64,000 nt of DNA from Flavisphingopyxis sp963800335. Lineage in GTDB: Bacteria; Pseudomonadota; Alphaproteobacteria; Sphingomonadales; Sphingomonadaceae. The first letter of the stretch is position 1. Every line of letters starts with the position of its first letter. The notes under the pieces are model-generated. The model was not told where the DNA came from and searched no databases. It worked only from the letters and a program-made list of their open reading frames with translations. The DNA lies in NCBI GenBank assembly GCA_963800335.1, contig CAWDAN010000002.1:1-64000 (forward strand). Direction: 5' to 3'. Shown here piece by piece: positions 27,333-36,220 of the stretch. The position numbers were made by a program, and so were the translations under genes.

Positions 27333-28891
27333 GCGTCCTTCGTTGCCTCGGGCGGAGCGGGGACTGCGGCATGTTCCGGCACGCCCGGCAGGTGGGGCAG
27401 TTCACCGGTTTCGGCATAGAGCCGCGCACGGTCGAACGTTGCGTCGATCGCAGGCGATGGCGCAGGCGTGGTGCGGCTGACGAGCCAGATGGCGAAGCCC
27501 GAGGCGATGAAGCCGGGAACGATCTCGTACATCGTGTCGCTCAGGCCGAGCGCGATCCACGCGATGACGACGATCGCGCCGACGACGATGCCCGCGATCG
27601 CGCCGGCTATCGTCGTGCGGCGCCACAGCAAGCAGGCCAGGATCAGCGGACCGAAGGCGGCGCCGAAGCCGGCCCAGGCATTCGACACGAGGCCCAGGAT
27701 CGAGCTTTCGGGGTCGAGTGAGAGCAAGGCCGCGATGACCGCTACGACAAACACCGCGCCCCGGCCAATGGTTACCAGCTCGCGGTCGCCCACATCGTGC
27801 TTGAACAGCGTGTAGATATCCTCGGTCAGCGAACTCGACGAGACGAGCAGCTGGCTCGAGATCGTCGACATGATCGCCGCCAGGATCGCTGCGAGCAGGA
27901 AGCCGGTGATGAGCGGGCTGAACAATACCTGGCTCAGATAGATGAAGATCGTTTCGGAATCGAAGATGCTGCCGCCGGTGTTGCGAACATAGGCGGCGCC
28001 GACGAAGCCAGTGCCAAGTGCACCGAACAGTGCGACGATCATCCAGCCCATGCCGATCCGGCGCATCGTCGGAACGTCGCGGACTGACCGGACGGCCATG
28101 AAGCGCACAATGATGTGTGGCTGGCCAAAATAACCCAGCCCCCATGCGGCGGCGCTGATGATTCCGACTACCGTCGTCCCGGTAAACAGGCTCGAGAAAT
28201 CGCCGGGCGCCATGCCCTTGTCGGCTTCGACCCGGCCGATCGAGGCAGCGAGGTCGGCGAACGTCCCGAACTGGTCAAAGGCGACGATCGGCACGAGAAC
28301 CAGCGCGACGAACATGATACAGCCCTGGACGAAGTCGGTGAGGCTGACCGCCAGAAATCCGCCGAACAATGTGTAGGCGACGACCACTGCCGCGGTCATC
28401 GCGACGCCGGTAGTGTAATCCATGCCGAATGCCGATGCCGCGAGCTTGCCGCCCGAAACCATGCCGGCCGAGGTGTAGAGCGTGAAGAATACGATGATGA
28501 CTACCGCCGAGAGGATGCGCAGCGCGTGGCTCTTGTCGGCGAAGCGTTCCTCAAGGAAATCGGGAATGGTGATCGCGTCGTTGGCGACCTCGGTATAGGT
28601 ACGGAGGCGCGGTGCGACGAGGCGGTAATTGGCGTAGGCGCCGATGACGAGGCCGATGCCGATCCACGCCTGGCTGAGGCCCGCAAGATAGATCGCGCCG
28701 GGCAAGCCCATGAGCAACCAGCCCGACATGTCGCTGGCGCCCGCACTTAACGCTGCGACGCCGGGGCCGAGGCTGCGCCCGCCCAACATGTATTCCGATG
28801 CGTTGGCGGTGGATTTGCGCCAGGCATAGACGCCGATGGCGAGCATCAGCGCAAAATAGCCGATGAGCGAGACGAGTGTACCGTTTTCCAT
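27329..28891 (-). CDS. Sodium/proline symporter
   Basis: About 520 residues, with thirteen or so hydrophobic segments as in the SSS family. Signatures: FALMLAIGVYAWRKST, LGGRSLGPGVAALSAGASDMSGWLLMG, DFLEERF, GYFGQPHIIVRFMA, MSTISSQLLVSSS. It imports proline with Na+. Start ATG at 28891 (MENGTLV); the open frame continues upstream to 29044 without membrane character. Followed by dgkA with ATGA overlap. Confidence 0.93.
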   Translation of the reverse strand: MENGTLVSLIGYFALMLAIGVYAWRKSTANASEYMLGGRSLGPGVAALSAGASDMSGWLLMGLPGAIYLAGLSQAWIGIGLVIGAYANYRLVAPRLRTYTEVANDAITIPDFLEERFADKSHALRILSAVVIIVFFTLYTSAGMVSGGKLAASAFGMDYTTGVAMTAAVVVAYTLFGGFLAVSLTDFVQGCIMFVALVLVPIVAFDQFGTFADLAASIGRVEADKGMAPGDFSSLFTGTTVVGIISAAAWGLGYFGQPHIIVRFMAVRSVRDVPTMRRIGMGWMIVALFGALGTGFVGAAYVRNTGGSIFDSETIFIYLSQVLFSPLITGFLLAAILAAIMSTISSQLLVSSSSLTEDIYTLFKHDVGDRELVTIGRGAVFVVAVIAALLSLDPESSILGLVSNAWAGFGAAFGPLILACLLWRRTTIAGAIAGIVVGAIVVIAWIALGLSDTMYEIVPGFIASGFAIWLVSRTTPAPSPAIDATFDRARLYAETGELPHLPGVPEHAAVPAPPEATKDA

Positions 28892-28963
28892 GGAGCGCGG
28901 GGGTAAGGGGACTGACGTCGCGATGCAAGGGCAGCGCCCAACACCCGCCATCAGGGCAAAATC

Positions 28964-28988
28964 GGAACTGCGGTGCCTTTGGCGGGTT
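28964..28988 (+). promoter_or_regulatory. EcfG-type promoter
   Basis: GGAAC (28964-28968), 16-base spacer, GGTT (28985-28988), matching the GGAAC-N16/17-cGTT consensus with one mismatch. It lies 24 bases before the start of the small acidic protein at 29012. Confidence 0.6.
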
Positions 28989-29011
28989 TGTACCTGCAAG
29001 AGGAGACGAGC

Positions 29012-29263
29012 ATGACCGACAAAACGCAGTCCAAGGACACGCAACTGATCGAAGAAAAACGGATGGCCGACATGGCTGTCGCGCCCGGTGAAGACGCGAC
29101 GCGACGCGAGAAAGGCGAAGCGCCGACGCGCGCCGACGACGACGGCATGGCGCAGACATCGGCGGACGAGGCCAAGGACGCCGATCGCGACGAGGAGAAC
29201 TTGGAAGAGGGCATCGAGGATTCGATGGACGCATCGGACCCGCCTTCATCGATCCAGCCTTAG
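29012..29263 (+). CDS. Small acidic, disordered protein
   Basis: 83 residues, highly charged, no hydrophobic core (MTDKTQSKDTQLIEEKRM; later acidic runs such as DADRDEENLEEGIED). AGGAGA precedes the ATG. An EcfG-type promoter upstream suggests induction by general stress. It may act like a hydrophilin, but no family is recognised. Confidence 0.6.
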   Translation: MTDKTQSKDTQLIEEKRMADMAVAPGEDATRREKGEAPTRADDDGMAQTSADEAKDADRDEENLEEGIEDSMDASDPPSSIQP

Positions 29264-29400
29264 GACTTAGATACGGCATTCATCGCCATTGCAACCGGTG
29301 CGGCGGCCGCGAGGCCCCTCGCTTTGACGAATTTGCCCTGCGACTTTCCCGCTGGGGCGTTTGCGGCTAGCCTGCGGACACCAAAGGTCGGGAGAAAGCG

Positions 29401-29754
29401 ATGAGCGCGCGCGAATATGAGAGTTTCAGCGATTTCTGGCCGTTCTATCTGCGCGAGCATGCGCGCCCGGCAACGCGTGCGCTGCATTATGCGGGTACGA
29501 CGCTGACGATGGCATTGATCGTCTATGTCGCGATGACAGGGCATTACCTGTGGCTGATCGCGCTGCCCGTCGTCGGCTACGGCTTTGCCTGGGGCGCTCA
29601 TTTCGGCGTCGAGAAGAACCGTCCGGCGACTTTTACCTATCCCTTGTGGTCGCTCGCGGCGGATTACCGGATGTGGGGGCTGTGGTTGACTGGCCGGCTG
29701 GCGGCCGAGCTCGATCGCGCTGGCGTTGCCCGGCAGCGCGAGGTGGCCCGATGA
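29401..29754 (+). CDS. DUF962 (Mpo1-like) membrane protein
   Basis: 117 residues with two hydrophobic hairpins and the family signature FWPFYLREHARPATRALHY, later HFGVEKNRPATFTYPLWSL. The conserved His residues (EHARP, LHYAGT, AHFGVEKN) are present. Yeast Mpo1 is a dioxygenase in alpha-oxidation of 2-hydroxy fatty acids; whether bacterial homologues do this is unknown, though 2-hydroxy acids occur in sphingomonad lipids. ATGA overlap with the next gene. Confidence 0.88.
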   Translation: MSAREYESFSDFWPFYLREHARPATRALHYAGTTLTMALIVYVAMTGHYLWLIALPVVGYGFAWGAHFGVEKNRPATFTYPLWSLAADYRMWGLWLTGRLAAELDRAGVARQREVAR

Positions 29755-30086
29755 GCGCCCCCGTTCATGTCGCGATCCCCCACACGCTGGGCAAGGACGA
29801 GGCGCGTCGCCGCTTAAAGTCGCGCGTCGGCGAACTGCCGGGGCATATTCCTGGTGGTATGGCGACGGTATCGAGCGACTGGCCCGGCGAAGACGTCATG
29901 CAGCTCAACGTCGCGGCGATGGGCCAGGACGTCAAGGCACGGATCGTCGTACTCGACAATGCGCTCGACGTAACGATCGACTTGCCGCCGATGCTCGGCT
30001 TTTTCGGTGACATTATCCGAAAGGCGGTCGCGGCCAAGGGCAGCCAGTTGCTCCTCGATGATAACAGCGAGCGGAAGGACGATTGA
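29751..30086 (+). CDS. Polyhydroxyalkanoic acid system-type protein
   Basis: 111 residues: VAIPHTLGKDEARRRLKS near the N-terminus and a C-terminal half VTIDLPPMLGFFGDIIRKAVAAKGSQLLL, matching the PHA_gran_rgn family. Small soluble proteins of this family occur widely in proteobacteria, and a granule role is only suggested by name. Coupled to both neighbours by overlaps. Confidence 0.75.
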   Translation: MSAPVHVAIPHTLGKDEARRRLKSRVGELPGHIPGGMATVSSDWPGEDVMQLNVAAMGQDVKARIVVLDNALDVTIDLPPMLGFFGDIIRKAVAAKGSQLLLDDNSERKDD

Positions 30087-30388
30087 TGCGTACTGCGGCG
30101 ACGATTCACTATTGGGCGGCGCTGACAATGGCGGGCGCGCTGGCGGCCTGCGGTACGGTGCCGCCGCAAGACGCCGATTCGAATTCGCAAGCAGCGGCCC
30201 GGGTCGCCACACCTGACGATCGGGCGGCGACACCCGACGACGATGCTCCGACGCCTGCCGATCAGCAGGCGGTAGACAGCCCGGCGAAGACTCCGGCCGA
30301 GCGCGCTGCCGAGGCCGCAAGAAAGGCCGGGCGGGAGCCACCGCCGGTGATGATGACCGATCCGCACCCTGAGCCGGTGCCACAATAG
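30086..30388 (+). CDS. Small putative lipoprotein
   Basis: 100 residues with a lipobox (MAGALAACG) and a Pro/Ala/Asp-rich mature part ending PPPVMMTDPHPEPVPQ. Start ATG at 30086 overlaps the preceding TGA. Low complexity; no function can be assigned. Confidence 0.6.
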   Translation: MRTAATIHYWAALTMAGALAACGTVPPQDADSNSQAAARVATPDDRAATPDDDAPTPADQQAVDSPAKTPAERAAEAARKAGREPPPVMMTDPHPEPVPQ

Positions 30389-30410
30389 GGATCGTAAAGC
30401 GCCTGGCCGT

Positions 30411-31571
30411 TCAGGCCGACTTGCGCAGTGTGACGCAACCCGCTGAATAGCCCGCGCCGAACGAACAGATGATCCCGGTGTCGCCGGGCGCAAGATCGGC
30501 ATTGTGTTCGTGGAAGGCGATGATCGATCCCGCCGAACTGGTATTGGCATAACGGTCGAGCACCGTCGGGCTTTCATCGTCGCTTGCCTCGTGGCCGAGC
30601 ACGCGCTGTGCGATCAGCCGATTCATCCCTGCATTGGCCTGATGGAGCCACATCCGGCGAATATCGTTCGCGGCGAGACCGTGGACATCGAGTTCGTCGG
30701 CGATCAACTGCGCGACCATCGGGACGACTTCCTTGAACACCTTGCGCCCTTCCTGGACGAAGAGCCGGTCGGTCACGCCGTCGTCGCGGTCCTCCTGAGG
30801 TGGTTCGGCACGGTTCAAGAAGCCGAAATTGTTGCGAATGTTGTTCGAGTACTGCGTGACCAATTTGGTCCCGACGATCTCCCAGTGACTCGCTGGCGCG
30901 ATGTCGGCGGCCTCGACGAGGATCGCGGTGGCGACGTCGCCGAAGATGAAGTGGCTGTCGCGGTCGCGCCAGTTGAGATGGCCAGAGCAGATTTCGGGAT
31001 TGACGATCAGCACCGAACGCGCGGTCCCGGCGCGGATGAAATCTGCCGCGACCTGGATCGCGAAGGTCGCCGACGAGCAAGCGACGTTCATGTCGAAGCC
31101 GAAACCGCCGCCAACCTTCTCGCCGATCTTGAGCGCGTCCTGGATCTCGACCGCCATCGCCGGGTAGGCGCGTTGCATGTTCGAAGCGGCGCACAATACC
31201 GCGCCCACGTCGCCAGCGTCGCGGCCGGCGCGTGCGAGCGCATCGCGGGCTGCCGCGACACCGATCTCGGCGAGGACCGACAGCGCGTCGTCTGGACGCT
31301 TGGGAAACGCGGGACACATGCGTTCGGGATCGAGGATCGCGTCCTTCGACAGGACATGCCGCGCCTTGATCCCGCTCGCCTTCTCGATGAACTCGACCGA
31401 GCTTGGCGCGAGCGGCTGGCGCGTGCCCGCCGCGATGGCGTCGGCATGGGCGGCGTTGTCGGCTGCGACCCAGGCGTTGAAACTGGCGACCAGCTCTTCA
31501 TTCGAAATGCTGTCGGGCGGGGTGAACAGGCCGGTCGCGCTGATCACTGGGCGGGGAGTCGAATGGGGCAT
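30411..31571 (-). CDS. FabH-like 3-oxoacyl-ACP synthase III
   Basis: 386 residues, about 70 longer than E. coli FabH. Catalytic Cys165 (NVACSSATF), His310 (WLHQANAGMN) and Asn343 (RYANTSSAGS) are all in place. It catalyses Claisen condensation of an acyl-CoA with malonyl-ACP. The extra length near the N-terminus (residues 35-60) separates it from housekeeping FabH and may alter the acyl substrate. Confidence 0.88.
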   Translation of the reverse strand: MPHSTPRPVISATGLFTPPDSISNEELVASFNAWVAADNAAHADAIAAGTRQPLAPSSVEFIEKASGIKARHVLSKDAILDPERMCPAFPKRPDDALSVLAEIGVAAARDALARAGRDAGDVGAVLCAASNMQRAYPAMAVEIQDALKIGEKVGGGFGFDMNVACSSATFAIQVAADFIRAGTARSVLIVNPEICSGHLNWRDRDSHFIFGDVATAILVEAADIAPASHWEIVGTKLVTQYSNNIRNNFGFLNRAEPPQEDRDDGVTDRLFVQEGRKVFKEVVPMVAQLIADELDVHGLAANDIRRMWLHQANAGMNRLIAQRVLGHEASDDESPTVLDRYANTSSAGSIIAFHEHNADLAPGDTGIICSFGAGYSAGCVTLRKSA

Positions 31572-31757
31572 GCGCCCGCGTTAACCGTGCAGCCTGCCAC
31601 TGGCAATGCAAGGCGTCGGAACGCTGTGGCATCGAAACAACATGTCGCAAACTTATCCTGAACCGACAGAAAACATCGCGTTAACGGCTTGCTAACCATC
31701 GTCGTGCCATGGTTGTTAGGCGATGGGGATGGACGTGAGACGAGCGGGAGTACGACG

Positions 31758-32309
31758 ATGACCACCAGTTCAAGGCCGGCGATGGGCAACCGAGCCCTCG
31801 AGGAAATGAAGGAATTCGCGAGTTTTTCGAAGGGAACTCAGCGCTATATCCGCCGCGCGCTCGACGTCGGGCTCGACCGTGACGACGCGATCGCCTTGTG
31901 GTCGCGCGACGTCATCGAGGAAACCAGCATCAAGGTCCAGGCGCGCGTCTATCGCAAGCTCGACCGCATCCGCGGCGAGATCCCCGACGACAGCGGCATC
32001 GAGACCGTCGAGACCTTCATGGCGCCGTTGGTGTCAGTGGCGGCGTTCGACCTCGGCCAGAACCGGATCGACAATTTCGCGGCATTCCGCTTTCTCTACG
32101 AGCGCCTGATCGGTGCCGCGGCACGGCCATGGTTGCCCGGAGCATTCTGCGCCGCCGCCGCATTGCCGCACATCCACCCCGAGCGGCGCCGCGCGCTGCT
32201 CCAGTCGATCAGCGAGGCCGCCGCAACCGCGCCCGGCTGGTCGAACCGCGAACCCACCTTCTTTCCCGCCTGGGTCGACAAGATCGACATGAGCAAGGCG
32301 GCGAACTGA
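31758..32309 (+). CDS. Hypothetical protein
   Basis: 183 residues, soluble, largely helical (RALEEMKEFASFSKGTQRYIRRALDVG, then ETFMAPLVSVAAFDLGQNRIDNFAAF). GGGAG site before the ATG at 31758. No known motif. Isolated between divergent and convergent core genes, and followed by a strong terminator. Confidence 0.6.
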   Translation: MTTSSRPAMGNRALEEMKEFASFSKGTQRYIRRALDVGLDRDDAIALWSRDVIEETSIKVQARVYRKLDRIRGEIPDDSGIETVETFMAPLVSVAAFDLGQNRIDNFAAFRFLYERLIGAAARPWLPGAFCAAAALPHIHPERRRALLQSISEAAATAPGWSNREPTFFPAWVDKIDMSKAAN

Positions 32310-32346
32310 CGCGTTGCATCATCGAGCCATAGCCTTTTTGGGGGCG

Positions 32347-32381
32347 AGGGCCGGTCATCCGAGAGGGTGGCCGGCCCTTTT
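32347..32381 (+). terminator. Rho-independent terminator
   Basis: AGGGCCGG (32347-32354) pairs with CCGGCCCT (32371-32378); the inner CATCC/GGGTG also pairs across a GAGA loop, and a T-run follows. It ends the gene at 31758. Confidence 0.88.
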
Positions 32382-32424
32382 CGTTCGGTCAGCCTTTTGG
32401 CCCAGCTTCCCCGCCCAGTCCCTC

Positions 32425-33144
32425 TCAACGCCGCCGATAGCGGAAATACCAGACCTCGTGGCCTAATCGCCGCGCCTTGGCTTCGTAGCGGGTTTCGGGC
32501 CAGCCGCCGGGGCGACGCAGGAAATCCTGCGGTGTGTTCGCCAGCCATTCGAAGGGGCCGTCTTCGCCAATTCTCGGCTGCATCTGCATCAGCGCCCAGC
32601 GCAGATAGACGGGATGATCGGTGCCGAAACGGAATTCGCCGCCGGGCCTGAGCTTGCGCGCGATCATGTCGAGCGGGCCGGGGTTCATCATCCGGCGCTT
32701 GGCGTGGCGCGCCTTGGGCCAGGGGTCGGGGTGGAGCAGGTAGACGAAGCTCAAGCTGCCGTCGGGGATGCGCGCGAGTATTTCGAGCGCGTCGCCGTGA
32801 TGGATGCGGACGTTGCCGTGCGTGCCGACGTCGCGGCCGTCACGGATATGGCCAAGCGCCTGCGCGACGCCGTTGATGAAGGGCTCCGCCCCGATAAAGC
32901 CGTGATCGGGCAGCAGGTCGGCGCGTCCCGCCATATGCTCGCCGCCGCCGAAGCCGATTTCGAAATGGAGCGGGCAGTCGCGCCCGAACAAGGCGGTCGC
33001 GGTGACGGGGCCATCGGCAGGAACGGCGATCGCGGGAAGCAGCTCGTCGACCAGCTGTTGCTGCCGGTCGCGCAGCTTCTTTCCCTTGGCGCGCCCGTAA
33101 AGGCGGCTCAGGGTGGTCGGATCGCCGGGTTTGTTTGCACTCAT
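32425..33144 (-). CDS. tRNA (guanine-N7)-methyltransferase
   Basis: About 239 residues. SAM-binding motif LHFEIGFGGGEHM, then FIGAEPFINGV, VRIHHGDALEIL, FVYLLHPDPWPKARHAKRR (conserved PDPWPK) and a final FGTDH. TrmB methylates G46 in the tRNA variable loop. Start ATG at 33144 gives the usual length; the frame continues upstream without coding character. Confidence 0.95.
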   Translation of the reverse strand: MSANKPGDPTTLSRLYGRAKGKKLRDRQQQLVDELLPAIAVPADGPVTATALFGRDCPLHFEIGFGGGEHMAGRADLLPDHGFIGAEPFINGVAQALGHIRDGRDVGTHGNVRIHHGDALEILARIPDGSLSFVYLLHPDPWPKARHAKRRMMNPGPLDMIARKLRPGGEFRFGTDHPVYLRWALMQMQPRIGEDGPFEWLANTPQDFLRRPGGWPETRYEAKARRLGHEVWYFRYRRR

Positions 33145-33200
33145 GGGGCGCGCGGGTAGCGTGGCGCAGCGACGAGGTCGAGGAATAAACGGATAGCAAG

Positions 33201-33226
33201 GGAACGCGCCGGGACGACGATCCGTT
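33201..33226 (+). promoter_or_regulatory. EcfG-type promoter
   Basis: GGAAC (33201-33205), 17-base spacer, CGTT (33223-33226): full match to the alphaproteobacterial general stress promoter consensus. It lies 20 bases before the gene at 33246. Confidence 0.75.
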
Positions 33227-33245
33227 GAACGTGTAAGGAGAATAC

Positions 33246-33848
33246 ATGACCAGGACAGCAACGCGCACGCACAAAAACCGAGCAGCAACGACGGCGACGC
33301 CCCGCCGCGTCGCCACTTCGCACGTGGAACCCGAAGATACCGATGTCGGCGAGACCGCCGAAGCCATAGCCGATGGCGGCGATCACGCCCGGCTGCTGAT
33401 GGTCAATGGCGCGGTGCTCGGCCTCGGGCTCGTCACGCGCAATGCGAAACTGACGCGCACCGGCGTCAGGATGGTGATTGCGCAGGGCCTGGCGTTCGGG
33501 GCGCGGACGCTGTTTTCGCAAGGCGTGCACGCGCACGGCGAGGAGACGGCCGAAGAGGCGTCGCAGCATGGCGCCAAGTCGGCCAAAGGTCCTGCCAAAG
33601 ACGACGACGAGGGGGTCGCAACGGGGAGCGGGGCGGCGACGGTCGCGGTGGCGCGCGCGGTGTCAGCGACAACGCCGATTCCCTATATCCCTGCGCGGCT
33701 CGCCGGCCTGGCGATCACCGGGCAAAACACGCCGCGCAAGGCCAACGCAATCAGCGACTTCCTGATGGGGGCCGCGATCGGCTGGCTCGCCGAGCGCTTG
33801 GCCAAGCGCCTCGTCGGCGGCGAAGACGAGGATCGCGACGAGGACTGA
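33246..33848 (+). CDS. Stress-associated membrane protein, degenerate PAP2-like
   Basis: 200 residues. The segments GSGAATVAVARAVSATTP and PRKANAISDFLMGAAIGWLAE line up with PAP2 phosphatase motifs PSGH... and R-x3-H-x2-SD...GAxxGW, but both catalytic histidines are replaced (G and N). The first motif (K-x6-RP) is also missing, with an acidic linker (residues ~97-125) in its place. It may be a non-catalytic relative. Expression from an EcfG-type promoter is expected. The assignment to PAP2 is by eye and tentative. Confidence 0.5.
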   Translation: MTRTATRTHKNRAATTATPRRVATSHVEPEDTDVGETAEAIADGGDHARLLMVNGAVLGLGLVTRNAKLTRTGVRMVIAQGLAFGARTLFSQGVHAHGEETAEEASQHGAKSAKGPAKDDDEGVATGSGAATVAVARAVSATTPIPYIPARLAGLAITGQNTPRKANAISDFLMGAAIGWLAERLAKRLVGGEDEDRDED

Positions 33849-33881
33849 TCGGGTGGCGAAAACGCTGTCGCCGAAGCGAGC

Positions 33882-34862
33882 GTGAGCTATAACGGCCGTG
33901 TGACCCAGGCATATGACTGCATCATTGTCGGCGGCGGACCGGCCGGGCTGACCGCCGCGACCTACCTTGCGCGCTATCGCCGACGCGTCCTCCTGATCGA
34001 TGCAGGCAAGAGCCGCGCAGCGATGATCCCGCGCAGCCACAACCATTCGGGCCATCCCGACGGCATCGAAGGCGTCGAACTGCTCAGGCGCATGGCGCTG
34101 CAGGCGGCGCAGTTCGGTGCCGAATTGCGTAACGGGTGCGTCGCGAAGATTGCCCGCGGGGATGACAACGGCAACGACGGCGGCTTCGTCCTGACGCTGG
34201 CCGAAGGCGGCTCGGTCGCGGCGCGTGCCGTTCTGATCGCCACCGGTGTGGTCAATCGCCGGCCGCCGATCGACGATGAGGCGCACGACGCCGCGTTGGC
34301 AGCGGGAACGCTGCGCTACTGCCCGATCTGCGACGGCTACGAGGCGGGCGGCTGGGAGTGCGAGAGCGGCGGCGAGCGGCGCATCGCGGTGGTCGGCGCC
34401 GATGGCCACGGGGTCGCCGAAGCGTTGTTCCTCAAGACCTATTCCGATCAGGTGACGCTGATGACGTTGATCGCCTGCGACCTCGATGAACATGATCGCG
34501 CCGACCTCCGTCATGCGGGTGTGACGTGGGAGACGCGCCCCGCGTCCGGCTTCGCCTTCGAAGAACAAAGCGTCACCGTGACGCTCGACGACGGCGAAGA
34601 GCAGCGGTTCGATACGCTTTATCCCGCGCTGGGTTCGAACGCGAACAGCGAGCTTGCCGAGCAGCTCGGCCTCGACCTCGACGATGATCGCTGCCTCATG
34701 ACCGACAAGCATCAGCGGCTGGGGATGAAGGGGCTTTATGCCGCGGGTGACATCGTCGTCGCACTTGACCAGATCAGCGTCGCGATGGGCCAGGCAGCCA
34801 TCGCCGCAACGACAATCCATAATGACTTGCGCAAGGCCGAAGGCGCGACCGCCAGCGGCTAA
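33882..34862 (+). CDS. Thioredoxin reductase-like FAD/NAD(P)-dependent oxidoreductase
   Basis: 326 residues: FAD-binding CIIVGGGPAGLTAATYLAR, redox pair C147-P-I-C150 (RYCPICDGYE), a second nucleotide-binding site IAVVGADGHGVAEALF, and C-terminal KGLYAAGDIVVALDQISVAMGQ. It should transfer electrons from NAD(P)H to a disulfide substrate. The second Rossmann motif is G-A-D-G-H instead of GGGxS, so the natural partner may differ from thioredoxin. GTG start; an alternative GTG lies 18 bases on. Confidence 0.88.
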   Translation: MSYNGRVTQAYDCIIVGGGPAGLTAATYLARYRRRVLLIDAGKSRAAMIPRSHNHSGHPDGIEGVELLRRMALQAAQFGAELRNGCVAKIARGDDNGNDGGFVLTLAEGGSVAARAVLIATGVVNRRPPIDDEAHDAALAAGTLRYCPICDGYEAGGWECESGGERRIAVVGADGHGVAEALFLKTYSDQVTLMTLIACDLDEHDRADLRHAGVTWETRPASGFAFEEQSVTVTLDDGEEQRFDTLYPALGSNANSELAEQLGLDLDDDRCLMTDKHQRLGMKGLYAAGDIVVALDQISVAMGQAAIAATTIHNDLRKAEGATASG

Positions 34863-34871
34863 AATGAACAG

Positions 34872-34904
34872 AACAGACGAATTTTTACCAAAAGTTCGTC
34901 TGTT
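34872..34904. terminator. Long perfect hairpin between the reductase and GGDEF genes
   Basis: AACAGACGAA (34872-34881) pairs with TTCGTCTGTT (34895-34904). The inner TTTTT/AAAAG pairs too, with an ACC loop. It ends 14-17 bases before the next ATG. It could be a terminator of the upstream gene or an operator for the downstream one; the T-run lies inside the stem. Confidence 0.6.
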
Positions 34905-34921
34905 TACTCTAGCAGGAGATG

Positions 34922-36088
34922 ATGTTGGGCGTTTCGGCGATCTTGTGGCTTATTCCCGCGTTCTCCGTTTTGTTCGGGGTTACCTTCGCGACGATTGCGA
35001 TGGCGTACAAGTCGGAGATCGCGCCGCGATGGGCGACGGCAGGGGTCGTCGCGCTGGCTGTCGCGATCAGCGCCGATCTCGCCAAACCCGATTCGACTGA
35101 ACTGAGCTTGTGGGTCGCAGGTGTTGGCCATTGGGTCGCAGCGGGCTGCATGCTGCAGGCGATGCTCATCCGGAATCAGCGTTCGCTGCCACGCATCGCC
35201 CTGATCTCCATTTTCGCGCTGCTGGTGCCGATCCATCTGTGGTCGATCTGGATCGGTGATGTGCCGCCGGTGCGGATATTGGCGGTCAACTCGGGCGCGT
35301 TTGCGATTTTTGCCTTAGCGCTGGTCGTCTGCTTGCGCGGACCGATCGACGCGTTCGACAAGATCATGCGGAGCATCATCGTCGTCGTCCTGTTGCTCTA
35401 TCCGTTTCGCATGGCCGTCTATTTCTGGTTCCCGCCCGAAGCGACACCGGGCGGCCAACTGGTGTCGCAATATATGCTCCTGATCTTCACGATGGTCGGG
35501 ATATTGGGTGTCGCATTCTCGATGGCTCTGCTGCTCGCGATCGGGACCGATATCGTCCAGCGGCACCGGCTTGATAGCGAGATCGATGCGCTGACCGGAA
35601 TTCGCAATCGCCGTGCGCTCAACCGCCAGTTGACCGATGCTAACAGCGTCGGAGGATATGGCGCGGTGCTGGTCGTCGATCTCGACCATTTCAAGCGGAT
35701 CAACGACCATCACGGGCACGATGTCGGCGACAAGATATTGATCGCCGCGGCGCGCGAGCTTGATGCCAAGCTGTCACGATTCGGCACCGTCACGCGGATG
35801 GGCGGCGAAGAGTTTGCGGTGCTATTGACGAATGAAAATGTTGCGGCGGGACCGGCTTTGGCCCTGTCGGCACGGCAGGCGATCGCCAGCATTCGCCTGC
35901 CCGATCCGCACGACCAGATCGAGGTGACTGCGAGTGTCGGTCTGGCGTTTCGCGAAATCGACCAGCCGCTTTCTGACACGCTACGCGCGGCCGATCTGGC
36001 GATGTACCACGCCAAGGCTGCGGGACGGAATTGCGCTTTCGAGGTCGAGCGACGCCATGGCTTGCTCGAACTGCGCGCCGTCGCCTGA
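34922..36088 (+). CDS. Membrane diguanylate cyclase, GGEEF
   Basis: About 388 residues. Six or so transmembrane helices (residues ~1-205) precede a GGDEF domain: DALTGIRNRRALNRQL, VDLDHFKRINDHHGHDVGD, TRMGGEEFAVLL. The active signature is GGEEF. The I-site position (five residues upstream) reads RFG, not RxxD, so product inhibition is not expected. Start at 34922 or 34919; both are close to AGGAG. Confidence 0.92.
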   Translation: MLGVSAILWLIPAFSVLFGVTFATIAMAYKSEIAPRWATAGVVALAVAISADLAKPDSTELSLWVAGVGHWVAAGCMLQAMLIRNQRSLPRIALISIFALLVPIHLWSIWIGDVPPVRILAVNSGAFAIFALALVVCLRGPIDAFDKIMRSIIVVVLLLYPFRMAVYFWFPPEATPGGQLVSQYMLLIFTMVGILGVAFSMALLLAIGTDIVQRHRLDSEIDALTGIRNRRALNRQLTDANSVGGYGAVLVVDLDHFKRINDHHGHDVGDKILIAAARELDAKLSRFGTVTRMGGEEFAVLLTNENVAAGPALALSARQAIASIRLPDPHDQIEVTASVGLAFREIDQPLSDTLRAADLAMYHAKAAGRNCAFEVERRHGLLELRAVA

Positions 36089-36220
36089 CGTCGCGCATCG
36101 ATAACGGCGGCGGGTGTCATATTAAGGTGGGGGCGCACGGACCCAATCGCTCTCATCGATGGTTGGCCAAGCGACGCGTGGCGGATCGCCGCGCAGTCCA
36201 TCGTTCGAGAGGATATTCCT

